Shown piece by piece: positions 46,123 to 58,845 of a stretch of DNA of 64,000 nt. Numbering within the stretch: position 1 is the stretch's first letter; each line of letters begins with the position of its first letter. The position numbers and the translations under genes are program-made. The stretch is from the NCBI GenBank assembly GCA_006384855.1, contig VCJN01002881.1, positions 1 through 64,000 on the forward strand, written 5' to 3'. This stretch comes from Tetraselmis striata. Its lineage: Eukaryota; Chlorophyta; Chlorodendrophyceae; Chlorodendrales; Chlorodendraceae. The notes beneath the pieces were generated by a model that saw only the letters and a program-made list of their open reading frames with translations, did no database searches and was not told where the DNA came from.

Positions 46123-47765
46123 ATGGCGCGCCCGAGCCGCGCCGCGCGCTGCCATCTCAGCCCGGTGACCCGCGTCGCGGTGCCCTTGCACCCGCGAGCC
46201 AGCCGGCTGCCGATCGGCGCCAGGGCCAGCGCAGCGCTCCGGCATACGACGCTGAACCCGGGCCTGGGCCGCAGCGCCGCGTCACGGCGAGCCGCAGCCT
46301 CGTCCTCGCCAGGTCCGTCTGATCCCAGTGACTAGGCTGTGCCTACGTGCCAGGCTGGCACAAACCGGTCACTGCTGATCACGCCGCGCGCTGACTGACG
46401 GTCTAACCAGCCAGTCCCAACGCGCGCACCCCACTATACCCCCATGACCATCTGCAGACACCTCCTGGCCTGCTTGGGCATGTACAACGGGGGGTGGCGC
46501 CCGAGGTGCTTTTATAAAGGGGACCCAAGCCTTAGCGTAGCTGAGCACTCATTGCCGCGACCGGCAGGGAATCCCTCTGTGTTAACCCCCCGCCCCCCCC
46601 CCCCCCCCCCCCCCCCCCCCGCCCGAAACCAAAAACTCCTACCGCCCTGCCAGCTTCAGCCGACCTCACGCCGCGTTGATCGTCCCGCAAAAACAAACTC
46701 TGCTGTGATCTGGCGGGCCCCTTTCGCATATGTGTGTGGCAACTGCGGATTGCATGGAGGTCGGTTTCGAACGCGAGTACGGGTAGCCCAGCCTTCGCTG
46801 CTGGACCCTGCATCTACTGTCATCTGAGAGCCTACTTAATCGCTGGGCCTCTAACTTAAAAGCGACTCTGGGTGTTGGTCCCCCGCCATCTGGGCCCCGG
46901 GGCATGAAGGACATGCACCCCTCTCTCACTCAGTGCCCCGGTTGCCACTTCCTGGCTGTGCCTTAGGCCTTCGCGCCAGCCAGGGGACACGCAGGGGGAG
47001 GCCATCGCTAGCCTGCCAGGGCAGCAACCAGGATGGCAGGCAGCAGGAGGATAGCGAGGACAGCAAGGCGAAGGAGCAGGCGAAGCGGAAGCCAGAGGAG
47101 CAGGAGTCGTGGGACCCCAGGATGGTAGGGGGGGACATGGTCATGCTGATCGCCACGGAGCTGGTGGGCGCCCGCCCACCTCCGGACCCCCTACCTCTGG
47201 CGAGCGAAAGTGCGCAGTGTGTCTATGTCTGATGTCTATGTCGTACTGATGGCATTCTGCCGGCCGATCTCGCTCTGTGTAGGCGAGTGAGAGGATCCCG
47301 CTGCGTGACCAGGGCTTCATGTGCTTAGTGGTGTGCAGCGCCTGGGTGATGGTGAGCAAAGGCCCCGCCGCCCCGCGCCCTCCCATCCTCTCACGTGCGA
47401 ATCCCTCGGCAGTCCCGGTGGGCGGCTGACCCGGAGGGGGCTTGGTTTGGGGGCGGTGCGCGGTGCAGGTGGCCAGCGCCCGCGGGGACTACAAGCACAG
47501 CAACCTGGACCTGGACGCCTTTGCCGGCTGGTTCACGCTGGCGCCCATGCTGGCGTCGATGCAGGCGGCGCTGTACACCTGGGTGCTGTTCGCGCCGGCG
47601 GTGGCGGGGCTGCTGTCGTACCTCGCGGCGCGCGGCGTGGTGGACCCCGCGATCGTGGAGCAGGCCGAGGAGGTCAGCCCCGCGGTGATTGAGGTCATGT
47701 GGGGCTCCCTGCTCACGATGACGTCCTGGCGGGGCATCTACATCGGGCTCAACTCCATGCTATGA
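46123..47765 (+). CDS. DUF3054-like plastid membrane protein
   Basis: Four exons with matching phases (46123-46312, 46934-47163, 47283-47351, 47469-47765) give 261 residues. The first 63 residues are rich in Arg, Ser and Ala with no acidic residue before the last few, as in an algal chloroplast transit peptide. A charged linker (SEDSKAKEQAKRKPEEQE) follows. Then come hydrophobic segments: GGDMVMLIATELVG, FMCLVVCSAWVMV, DAFAGWFTLAPMLASMQAAL, YTWVLFAPAVAGLLSYLAARG and a C-terminal MTSWRGIYIG. The GD-x-ML start, the GWFTLAP core and the final WRGxY resemble DUF3054, a family of small membrane proteins of cyanobacteria and plastids with unknown function. Intron 1 (621 bp) holds a C-run of about 26-30 bases (46587-46620). 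The family call is moderate; the exon structure is firmer. Confidence 0.6.
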
Positions 47766-48479
47766 CCCGCCCCCCCAACACACACACACCCTCCCGTCCC
47801 GTCCCTGGATTTCGGCACTGTCCCATCCAGGCCCGCCCGCGCGACCCTGCTCGCAACCTAGCCCTGCGGGTGGCCCTGGACGGCAGTCCATGATGTACCA
47901 TACGCACCGCCAAACCAAGCTGGGCCCCCGGTTGCGCGCCGCTCGGCGCCTCTGTCTGCGTGGCTGATGGTGGCGAGGCTGTGCGCGCCATGTGGGGGCA
48001 ACAGCACAACTGGTGAGATGGTGGAGTGGGCTTTGGGGGGCTTGAGTGTTAGGGTCTGTGTTTAGAGTATCAGAATTGACAGTGCAGTTGACGAAGTTGA
48101 TTACAACGTTATTCCTGCCTGTCTTCTAGCTGCACAGGCCAGCTGCCCTACGGCCCGGCTGCATGTACCCGGATCGGGTTGGTATCGGAATGTTGTTGAG
48201 GTCTTGATGATACAATATGTTTCCCCTGGTTCAGTGCACATCAGCTCCGCTCACTGATGGAGCATCTAGGGTTTATAGGGTTTTGAGTGTTGGACAAACG
48301 CTTCAGCTGCTCATCAGATACGATTAAGCCCAATCATAGACACAGACGCGCACCCCCCGGGGGACGTCGTGCAAACCCGGATGTGCGGTGGCCAAGACTA
48401 GGGCTTGGATGTCCGAAACGGCGGGGCTCGCAGGAACCCTAATAATTGCGTTTACATGCCGCCGCTACGGGCAGCCGTG
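47766..48479. other. Intergenic
   Basis: No gene recognised. The first part is the 3' flank of the DUF3054-like gene. Confidence 0.45.
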
Positions 48480-48614
48480 CTACTGCGGCGCGGTGCCGGA
48501 GGGGTCGTTGGTGCGCCACATCACGTCCAGCTCGGTGCGCGCCTGGCGCAGGCGCTGCAGCGCGCCCTCCCAGCCCTCGTCCTCCACCGCGGGGTTGGCG
48601 CCCAGCAGCAGCAC
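48480..48614 (-). CDS. Orphan 3'-terminal exon, unknown protein
   Basis: Forty-four codons and TAG, preceded by a good acceptor (TTTGCAG). It reads LLLGANPAVEDEGWEGAL, then LRQARTELDVMWRTNDP, strongly codon-like and helical. The sequence upstream on this strand (48.6-49.4 kb) is repeat-like and supplies no matching exon, so the gene was probably truncated. No family recognised. Confidence 0.4.
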   Translation of the reverse strand: MLLLGANPAVEDEGWEGALQRLRQARTELDVMWRTNDPSGTAPQ

Positions 48615-49828
48615 CTGCAAACGGGTGCCGGGATCAGCACCGCGGTCCCCGCCAACCCAACGGGGAGGTAGGCAGGCCGCACGAGCAGTACACAGAAATG
48701 GCACTGATCAGCGGTTTCCCTGGCACGGGCCAGGGTGCGCATCCGCGACAATTGTGTCGCGCGTAACCGTACTTCAACATGGCCTAGAAAAAATGGTGGA
48801 CAACCCGCCCTCGTTGCAGGCTCGCTGCCACACAGCATGCGCCAGGGTCGATCCCCCACCTGGTACGCACCGCTTGACGCCATCATTACTACTACGATTG
48901 ATCCTTGCGGCTCTCTGGACTCTACACTCGATCCTGCAACGAGACTACAGCAGCTACTGGTACTGTCTGGCGGGTGTGCGTCAAGTAGGCGCAGCTGCTG
49001 CTTTCAAAAAAACAAAGTCCGGCGCCGTGCCTGGACGACTCGCGCTCCGCTACTATATAGCGCACACCGGCTTGCTGCGTATCCATAGCGCAATGTCCCA
49101 CATGGCGACCGTATTTAGCATTTAAAGGAGGGCACATTTGACACGGACATGCTACATAATCGTAATTCGGCCGTAGCTACCCCTGAACGGGGAATGGGTC
49201 GCGTAGTAATCCGGCGTAATGAGCCTTACATTTGACGACACGCGTCTGCACAAGCCCGAACAGTGAGACAAGCGACCGACTTCGTCGGGGCTGCCAACGG
49301 CTTGTGATGCCGCGAGGGGCCGGTTGGCACACGGTGCAGCAAAAATGTCGGCTTCTCCCAGCTACCGAACCCAAACCCAATTACTCAACCAGCACCCACC
49401 CGCCGCCGGATTGGGTGTAGAATCCAGAGAGCCGTTACAGTATAATTACGGCGTGGTGCGGGAGCCTAGTGGACCAGGCGGGGCAGTACGTTACTGGTCG
49501 ATACACAACAAAGGCTGCAAAAATGCATTCCACGGTAGTCGCGATTGGTTTGGTGATTCGATAAAGCGGAGGTGCCAGGCTGGATCAGCGGCCAATGAGC
49601 GCCAAGGGGGAGTCTGCAGGGACCCACAAGAGATGCTCACACTACTCATGGAGTCTGTGGTGAAGACACGGCGCGCTGACACCACCGGCGTGCCTCGCTA
49701 CCATGGGTGCCTTGATGTGGACGTGTACCAAAACCTCTGGATGGGGATGCATTGGCTCTGCGGATGCTTGTCGGGGTCCGTTACTCCTCATGGTTCTCGT
49801 CATGCCTACCGACTAGCTAAAACAGCCT
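48615..49828. other. Repeat-bearing gap
   Basis: Contains a short inverted pair. GTGTAGAATCCAGAGAGCCG at about 49414-49433 matches, on the opposite strand, about 48895-48925. A third copy of the motif is at about 37614. The pair brackets roughly 520 bp and may be the ends of a small transposon. No gene recognised. Confidence 0.5.
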
Positions 49829-52427
49829 CTACAGCCAGAACTTCCACTGACACATGTGCGCAACCATGGTGCAACTTGTACTCCTTCTGCGGACCTGGAG
49901 GTGGGGTTTCGCCCGCCCCTCCGTCCCTTCCCCCCCTCTGTGCTCCGGGGGTGAGGGGGACACACGCACCCTCAGCGCCGGCATGGCACCCGCCGCCAGC
50001 GCGTCGAACAGGCACTGCGCGCCCGCCATCCCCGCGCCGCAGCCCGCCACGTCGAGCTCCTCCACGGCCCGGAGGTGCCCCTGCAAGCGCGGGCACGGCG
50101 CTCTGCCATGTCAGCGTCTCCGGGGCTGCTAGGGTCCCGGGCTCCTGTGGGCGTCTGCTGCCACGGCGCCACACTTCGGGGAAGCTACCGGCACCCAGAG
50201 AGGTTTGCCTGCTTTGGGTGCCGCTGGAGGGGAGGGGGAGGGGGGGGGGGGGGGGGGGGGGCACCTCTGCGGACAGCTGGGCCAGCTGCGTCATTCCCTC
50301 GTCCCCAATGTTGCACGCGAAGAGACCCAGCTTGGGGACGTTGATGCGCTGCAGCGCCGCCACAGCCCCGCTACCCAACTGCGGGAAGCACCACAGGGGG
50401 GGCGCCGCATTCGGGAAGCATTCGAGGCGCATCACGGTGAGCATCAGGGCGTTTGAGTTGGGGAGGGAGCAGGGTACGGAGGGGCATGGGACCCTGGGGG
50501 GGAGGGGGGGGGTCCACACCGCGTTGCCTCCCAGGTCCAGCTCCCGGAGGTCGGGGCACGCCTCGGGGAGGCTAGCGGCGAGAGCAGCCACGCCCGCGTC
50601 GCCGATTTTGTTCCCGCGCAGCAACAACCGCTGCAGCCCCGCAGGCAGCGGGAGGGGCGAGCTGCACAGCGGAGGCGGGGGGCCGGCTCAGATGGATCTG
50701 ACACAGAGTGGGAGAGGTAGCGACCCCTCCCCCCCCCCCCCCTTTTCCCTCTCCCATGAACTTGAGTGTTTCGGTATTAGGCATTGGCCCAGTCTTCCTG
50801 ACCGGTTCGCGAAAGAGCAGTTGGGAGGGCGCTGAAGAAAGGCGTTGGAGAGTCGCAGCGCCCGGAGCATGCCTGACCAACCAAGCATTGGTTGAAAGGG
50901 GAAAGGGATGGGAGAGCCCTGAGCATGCAGACAAGAGACGAAGGGCGATGGACGCAGTCAAGCCGGCCCGGGGCCGAGGGCCCGGCAACGCACCCCTCCT
51001 GCAGCGTGAGGCTGTTGTCCGACAGGTCCAGCAGCGCCAGGCTGGACCCCGGCGGCAGCGCGCGGGCCAGCGCCGCCGCCTCTGCGGGGTGGGATCCGCG
51101 CAGCCAAAAGGTCGCAGCACTCAGGTCGCATCGCGACAACGGAAGTCCGCATTCGATGGGGGGCTGCAGCACATGAGAGGGGCGCACAGTGAATGGGAAG
51201 CGGGTGGGGGTTCGTGCCTGCGTCTCCCAGCCCGACATTGCGGAGACCGAGCTCCAGCATTCCGTCCTGGTGTCTCACGAGTGGCGCCAGCATGGACACG
51301 CCGCCCCCCAGCGGGTTGTCGTTGAGCCAGAGGCGCCGCAGCGCGCCGGGTGACCGCTCCAGCCCGGACGCCAGCGCCTCGCACGCCTGCCCATGGCGGC
51401 GCCTGTCAGCTCCCCCACACTGGAGCCCATTCCAGCATGGCGCTCGCGACTGGGGCGCGTCCCCCAGACCAAGCGCAGCCAGCGAAAAGGTCCGGGCGGA
51501 AGGGTGCAGCCCACCTGCTGCCCCAACCCGCACTCCTGCAAGTCCAGCTCCTCCAGCTGCGCCAGCCCCTCACGGCACAGTGCCGCAACGCCTGACAACC
51601 AGCCCCACAACGCTCTCAGCCCACAACCACTCCGTGTAACTCCGCTGTGCCACCTCGTGGGCGTAGGCCTGTGATTGCGTGCGTATATCCATGTCTTTGT
51701 TTGCTATGTATTGAGTATTTGGGGGCGGAAAGGGGGGGGGGAGGGGGGGCGGGGGGAGGGACCAGCATCGCTAATCTGGTTGCGAGATAGCACAAGCGTG
51801 CGAAGGGACGAGGATGTCCTGACAGCCTGGCCAAGGGGCTCCATCCCCACCGCGTCCAGCCCCTTGTGCTCCAAATCCAGCGTCCGCAGCGACACGCTGG
51901 CTGCCACCCCCCTTGACAGCGCCTCGAGCGCCTGCAGTGTGGATGCGGTTGTGAGGTCCTAAACGACCATCACAGTGCGGAGGGAGCGACACCCCTGCGG
52001 CTCTGGGAGTCGTCGTGGGCAATGCACAGCTTGGTCTCGCCCCCACCTCGCTGCCAAAGTCGGAATCACCCACGCAGAGGTGGGTAAGGGTTGTGTTGGA
52101 GCTGAGCATATCCGCCACGACGCTCGCCGTGCGCCGCTCCATGCTGTGACCGCTCGCGTACAGCTCCGTCAGCGTAGTGTTGGCCGACAGGCTGTCGCAC
52201 AGCTGCGCCACATCCTGCAGCGCAAGTCGCACCGTGTTACAATGCGCAGGAGGTGGCTCGCACCCCACCCGGCTGTGCGTTTAGATCGGCAGGTGCGCGC
52301 CTTCGGGCTGGCTCACCTCGTGCGCAAAGCTGCGAAAGCGCAGCACCGTTAGCGAGGTGAGCTTCGGGTCGTTCCGGTTCAGCCGCTCCGCCCAGTCGCC
52401 CACGCCCTGCTTCTGCCCCCAAACCAT
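49829..52427 (-). CDS. RNI-type leucine-rich-repeat protein
   Basis: Ten phase-matched exons (52427-52317, 52214-52047, 51931-51763, 51591-51515, 51386-51218, 51081-50994, 50661-50520, 50378-50265, 50080-49970, 49894-49829) give 404 residues. The body is a series of ribonuclease-inhibitor-like repeats: LRTLDLEHKGLDAVG, LRTLVLSRNQISDAG, LEELDLQECGLGQQ, LRRLWLNDNPLGGG, LALLDLSDNSLTLQEG, LQRLLLRGNKIGDAGVAAL, LRELDLGGNA and VEELDVAGCGAG. Exon borders often fall at the same repeat position. Such proteins are protein-binding scaffolds (RanGAP or NLR-like), usually without enzymatic activity. No NB-ARC, F-box or kinase domain is attached. The intron after exon 5 uses a GC donor (CAG|GCACGA). First in-frame ATG chosen; an upstream stop supports it. 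Most introns carry long C-runs on the coding strand. Confidence 0.85.
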
Positions 52428-53800
52428 ATCTGCCGCCAGCTTCTGCCACCGCTGAGTGGCGACCCTCGCGCAAAGTGGCGGCTATGCGCGAGCTCCTGTC
52501 CGCCTGTGGCTTGGTTGCTTGCTTTCGTTGCTGTGGCTTGGTTGCCGTGTTTCGTACCGCCGGAAAGGAATTTACTAACCCGCCCGCCGCAGGGGTCGGC
52601 GATTTTCGTTTCGATGATTTCCCTTGTTGAGCTGCGCTACACCCGCTAAATCTAGCTCCTGTTTCTATCCCGTCAAAGGCTGGATGCAGAGAGCAGCGTA
52701 GTAAAGATACGCCGGACAGCGCGGGCTAAGTGTGCCACGAAGCGACGCTGAGTAGGGCTGCAGCTATCTCGCTGGTGCCGCGTGATGGCGGCGGCAGCGC
52801 ATGAGGCCGCCTCATTATTCGCGGCGGCGCAGCGCGCCAGTATCGGTGACGACCGATACGGTAGCGACTATAGGTATCGGCGCTGCTCGCGAGTATCTGT
52901 GACGACAAGTACAGGCTTCATCCGCGTCGCTCCGCGCCGTGTTGAACTTTTTGGTTACAGGGAGAGCGTCCGGAGAATGCACGCAAAGTACTGGGGGAGG
53001 AAAAAGCCTACATTTAAGCAGAACCCTCTTAGCGCCGGGCCGCGCCGTGTTCGCAGAGGTATTACCCGTGGTATTAGCTACAGATGAGAGATAATTAATG
53101 CCAGGGTTGGGTCAGAGCAGTCGGATTTCCCGCGTATACTGCATCAGTCTGCAGTTCGGTACTGAAAGCAAACTACTGCAGCTGCCTTCAGTGCCACCTT
53201 CCTCAGTGTAGCCTTTACACGAAGCCGTATGTATTCGTTCAGTGGCTGCAACCTTCAGTGCATCCTTGAATGCAACAAGCAGTGCGTACCTGTAGCATAT
53301 CACAACATACGTGTGTGCAATGTGCAGCATGGTGTAGGCTAAATGCAATGCAAAGGGACAAAATATTATGCGATGCTAATGAGTATTAGAACATATGCAT
53401 ATATATAAATGGAAGGTCCCTCAATCTTCCCCAACATCAGCAGGGCGGCTCCGCGCCCATGTTGTTCAACATCTCCTAAATAACCATCTCCCACCGAATC
53501 TGGCGGCTGGCCGTATGACGCCTCACAGCTCACGCCCTCATTGGCATCTATCTTGCATTTCTATAGAAGCCAACCACTCCTCACCACATAGCTTGGTGAT
53601 ATAATGCAAAGCGGCAAATTAAGCATGCTCAACACCGTAGTATGTGCCTAGCAGCCCAAGCTAGTGAGTGACCTCACGATGACGCACTCTTTTTATTGCG
53701 AGGCGGATACACACAAATCAATCCTAACAGAGGTACCAATCTGAGGGCGGGGAGAGGGGCTATTGGTGAATCATCTTCCACCATGCCAACGACTACGGGT
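52428..53800. other. Intergenic
   Basis: No gene recognised. The segment next to 52428 should contain the LRR gene promoter. AT content rises from 53.1 kb. Confidence 0.4.
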
Positions 53801-56800
53801 CCTCCTTGTGGGTCTTCGGGAGGAACTCATAGGTACGGGACGTCGTGAGGCCATTCTCTACTGCATCCTTCATAGGAACATGGGAGGTTGCCTCCTGGCT
53901 CCCGCGCCTGGCACAAATCAACGGCTCCTTCCGTAGTACAATGCGTCGCCTATCATCGCCTCCAAGGGAACTGTTGGACGTCCTTGCTGATCGTCATGTT
54001 GTTGTTGCTCATGGTGTTGATGTTACTGCTGCTAACTCTCTCGCCGACAGTGTGCATGTTGATGCTTCTCATTTGGTCTCACGAGGGCAGGGATGGGGCA
54101 GGTCTCGTCATACTCTAGCATCAATGCCTTATATAGCATCTTGCCGGGTCTCGCACATCAAGCAGAATATGTTGCCCTTGCAAAACATGGGACCCATCAT
54201 CAACGCCATGACCACCTGACATGCGCCTTCTCGGGCACTACATGGATGTGGAACTTTACGCCACGTAGTGTGTCTCAAAACCTTATACCCGGTGGCGTGG
54301 CGCCGTGGCAATGTGTTTGGTGTAGTTGGTGCACGGACTCATCCTTTGCACATGCCCCTTTGAGCGATGCACACGGCTGCCAAGCCCAATCATTTCCCCT
54401 TTTCACAATAGCAGAAGTTCCACCTGAATCGGTATCCATCAAAGTGCACCCGTTATTTCCCGTGCTGCCACTCGGCTTTCGTTGACGCGCAATGGGCCTC
54501 TCGCCATGCACTACTATCGAAAAGCTTCGCCCTACGGGAGGGAGGCCGCGCGACACGGCAAGAACCCTCTCCCGCTTGAGCACGCAACAAAGCCAACGAT
54601 CATAAACCGAGGGTGGTGTGGCATGAGCACTACGGGAGGCCGGGGCAGTTGTGTCCCATTGCCGTATATTAAATATGTACATGGATGTCGCAAGTTGTCG
54701 CGGTTTTGAAGCGCTAGCCCACAATAATCTTTGTCGCTTTTATTGCCTAAATGAAAGTAGGGTGTTAACGGCTACCGCGCATGGCAATATGTCAGGTATA
54801 TCGCGCTACTATTGCGCCGTTTCTCATGTTTCCGTCCTAAACCGTAAACGGCCTTGAGCAGCATACACGCACGCGCACCGCGACTCAATTTAGCCGCGCA
54901 TGGGCATGTCGGTTACAGTCGAGGCGGCATTCGTCTCAAAAACCTAGTGCTTGCCACACAACAGCGTGATGTCGTATATATAGTATATGCTTGTCGTAAT
55001 CTCAGCAGGTGCACATCGTGTATGATCATGCTCGTACCCGTAAGGCATACAAAAGTTTGCCCCCTTGTCAAGCATCAATTGTAAATTGGCCCATTATTAG
55101 CCCTCTCCCATTTCCGCCCGCGCCCTTTCATGTGCCATATACGTGAACATGATATCATGTGTGGGAACTTCCCCAAGTGGCGTTTGTTGTGCTCTAGTTG
55201 TAAAAGCCATACGTGTGCGTGTCACTGTTCCGGCTTAATTATAATGAATTTGATAACCCAATGTCACGCAAGGGCACGAATTTTTTCAAGCACGTATCTG
55301 CGTTCTATGTGTTCGGCTGCACGCCAAGATTTAGCTCTACCATCGGGGAACACATTCACAAATGCGTGCTCTCCCCGTCGTCGGCATGCAAGCGAGTGAG
55401 CAATTATCGCAAAACGGCCAATACATACTGCAATTAAGGCATGCTCCAAAACCAGCCCACCTACAGCCGTTGTCCGCATTCAAGGCGCACTTTGTTGAGC
55501 CGGGCTTCAGCCCGTACTGCGCAGGGGTGCAGCCCCCGAGTCATCGGGTGGGTCGATATGGTCACCTACTAGGGCATTGTCCAGGGTATATATATGTGGT
55601 AAAGCTGGCCATTAATATATACGCTCCCATATTCTGCTATTGGGCTGCGCCTCGCGGGCCCCTACGCGGGGAAAATCCGCCCGCGCGGGGCGAGTACATC
55701 GCCTTACCGTGATGCGGCCCCGCGCGGTAAGCCACTGTATTTGCTTTGCAAGAGAACAAGGTTTGTAGGAGAACAAGAAAAACATTTGCACCGCCCCCCC
55801 TCCCTATCCCCTCGGTTATATTTCCACCAAGGGCGGAGGGCAGGATTTGAACTTGCGCTGAGCGGAATCAGGAGCGTAACAGACAGCCCCCCCCCCCCCC
55901 CCTTCCGCCACCTGTCACATCTCAAGCCGTTGATGAATATTCTAAGTTACTTATATCATAAACATGCGCCACTGTACCACTCGGGCACTCGGCGGTCAGC
56001 GCCGCCGGTGCTGACGTGGCGATACGCACAGATATGTACATTGCAAGACTTACGAAGGGGACTGTAGACATCGCAATATTGTCCCACTACATTCCTCCGA
56101 CCCGCCGCGCGAGGTATCAGTTCTCGGCTTCGATAGGGATCGAACGGTGACCGCTCGGTCCATGGAATCGAGAACTCGTGCTCCGAAACCAGTGTAACAA
56201 TCGAGGCGACATTTGCTTCAAAAGCACAATGAACGCTTGCCATACGGCAGCGTGATATTGCGTACATACACTCGTTGTAACCTCAGGTGCACATCGTAAA
56301 CTTACTCATATAGCATTTAGACATCGCATTTGTCTCATGTCAATTGAATTCGCTCGCCGTGTTCATACTTATACTTATGTGGAGATGTGTATGTATATAC
56401 CGCGTAGCAATTCGCACAACATATCAGTAATACTATGCCCGTTCACATACGCTTTTGCATATAGAAATCCGCGTGTATACGACGTAAGGATCGCCTTGGT
56501 TCACGCTAAGCAATTGTGCTTCAATCGCGTGTCCAGCCGTCCATAGATTTTTACATGATTCTGCCACGGTATGCAAGCAAGCCCCCCACGCCGAAGATGC
56601 GGCCGTTGAATATTCACCCGCGAGTATCATGCGCTCATCGCGCACTTGCAGGGTACCTTTCTTAATAAATGGCACGAGTATCGAGCATAAGGGTATCAGA
56701 ATCACCCATATATTAATGAAAAACTGGCGCGACGCATAATAGGGGAGCATGTCGTTGTTGGCGGTGCTGCGCGGCCGCCGTGCGGCATCTACATGTGAAC

Positions 56801-58100
56801 GCTGCCGGTGATGGGTGAATTTATGTATGGACCGATACATACGGGCAATAAGGACACGACCACGTGAGGTCGAGCCTAAGGCGTACATGCTGCAATTGCA
56901 GCAGCGCATGCCATTTGGTTCCATTGCTTGCGCGGACCATGCTGCTGAGAATGCACACGTCGCGCGTAGTGCGCATACTTGTAACGATTTTCCAAGGTGC
57001 AGCAAGATGACCTTTACTAATTTACTTTCTTGATACATGCGCCACGTTGTTCTATCCCGGATACATATGATTTAAGCAATGCTGAACGTATTTACAAAAT
57101 ACTCTATTTTTGAATTGTAAAGTTGTAAAGATAAAGTGCTGATTTCAAATTTATCTATGGGTGGCTGCATATTGATTACACTGTTATTCTATGTATCAGA
57201 CTGTGGGCGCCGATGAGCATGGGCTTATCGCAGTCCTCTCGCAAAAAAGCTCCGAAACCACTTTGTGTAACTGTGTTCTGCCGTTTTGGCACTCCGCCTA
57301 TGTCCAGGTAGCAGGTGCCCCATGCACTACGCCACATACATGCTGAGTTGTCGCTGTGAGCAGCGCTACCATCCGACAAGTCTCACTAGCAGCATCTGAG
57401 CAGGGGAATAGGGAATTTTTGGCTTAAGATCACATCACAATACATATGTCAAAATTAATTGGGCATTTGCACAACATGTGGTCACCCCATAGGCGCGGAA
57501 CTTTCCGTCCCATGGGTTTCACTCTCACTATCTACAATACGCGTTGTACAAAAAATTAGTATGTTGGGTGTTGTACTCTCACATGGACCACACACACTTC
57601 CCTGGCCCATGCCGCCCTCAAGTGATGCACATGTGCGCCACGCGCAACCCCCCTTCTCACAACAGCCTTTCCACCAATCATATATCTGTCTAGGCATTTA
57701 AGCGCACTCCATTAACGGCTCGCTACAACATGCAATCGGCGTGTAGTCATGCGCCAGCATGGGAGAGCTTCGCCCTACAACACGGGGGCTGCAGTAAGCC
57801 AAGAACCCTGTCATACCTGCTGTGAAAGTGTGCGTGCAATAATCAAGTTGGGCAAGAATTTGTGCTGATGTAACCCTTAAAGAAGCGCAATCGGCACAAC
57901 AAGGCACTTGTTCCATACCCTAACTGACACATTTTGAACGCCCTAGACGTAACCACTACATGGAACGATATGTTTGATCCACTGCATGGGCGCGCTATTA
58001 TTAATGTATGTGCACTTGGTTTACATATTCTTATTCCCTCCCCGTCCGTGAGAGCAACCAAAGCCCCAATCAGATGACAGGGGCAACACGTAGACACCCC
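53801..58100. repeat. Block of diverged, repeated non-coding segments
   Basis: Sections recur within this block in the same order. The AGCTTCGCCCTAC / AAGAACCCT stretch at about 54500-54570 matches about 57765-57815. The preceding region 54290-54420 resembles 57520-57660. The CAGCGTGATGTCGTA / GTGCACATCGT stretch at 54955-55020 matches 56245-56305. The word GCTCCGAAACCA occurs at 56178 and 57249. GC is lower than in gene regions. Some frames are long enough to notice (53845-54219) but none has a domain. This is probably one or two decayed elements of an unrecognised family. Confidence 0.55.
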
Positions 58101-58845
58101 CAGATGGTTACATGTTTCTGTTAGGTGCTGTGCTCAAAGCACAGAGGGAATGGCATCCAGCATGGCGACGTTCTCGCGGCTGGCATATGGGCATTGCCGT
58201 TCGCCGGGTGACACCAGCCGGGAGCCATATATTGCAACGCCAGCCTGCCGTGACTGCCACGACACAATGCAGACCAATGCAGCGCTACGTCATCATGAAT
58301 GCATCGCGCCTCTGCAAGTTGCAACAAAACCTACGGCATCACAGCACCATTCTGCTGGGAGGTGGCACTGCACATGCCCGAGACGGACGTCAAGCTGACA
58401 GGGGAATGCAGCCTCTGGTCCCCTTAATCCCCCGAAGGCCAGCTCATCAAGTACGAACCAAGCCCTCAGCCTCAGTCACCCAATCGACCCCCCCCCCCCC
58501 CCCCCACACACAAACTTTGCCACAGCTTCCGCCTCCTCCACCGCCGCCAGCTGCCACCGCTCGGAAAGCATCCTGACACGTGGAACCTCGCCAGCATGCG
58601 GTGATCGCTTTGCCGGCAGCATTCTCGCTGGCGATGGTTTAGCAATGCAATCGGCAAATATTAAAACGAAGGGTCAGCGTTGTTTCATGGTAACACGTGA
58701 CACTGCTTCACCGTTGTTGTGGATAGCAGTTGAGCCTCGCGGGTGCAGAGAGGGCTCAATCACCAGTTGTCCAAGGCCGCGCGAGCTCTGTTGATTGATG
58801 ACGGTACCGCATGTGACGCCTGCCGCCGCGGGACCTGGCGGCGCC
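58101..58845. other. 3' flank of the kinase gene
   Basis: A plus-strand frame at 58112-58576 runs through a C-run (58488-58506) and has no recognised motif. It is not called. Confidence 0.4.

Noticed and set aside
49324-50835. A 503-residue plus-strand protein
   Set aside because: It is antisense to the well-supported LRR exons and passes through homopolymers. It is a shadow of GC-rich coding sequence.
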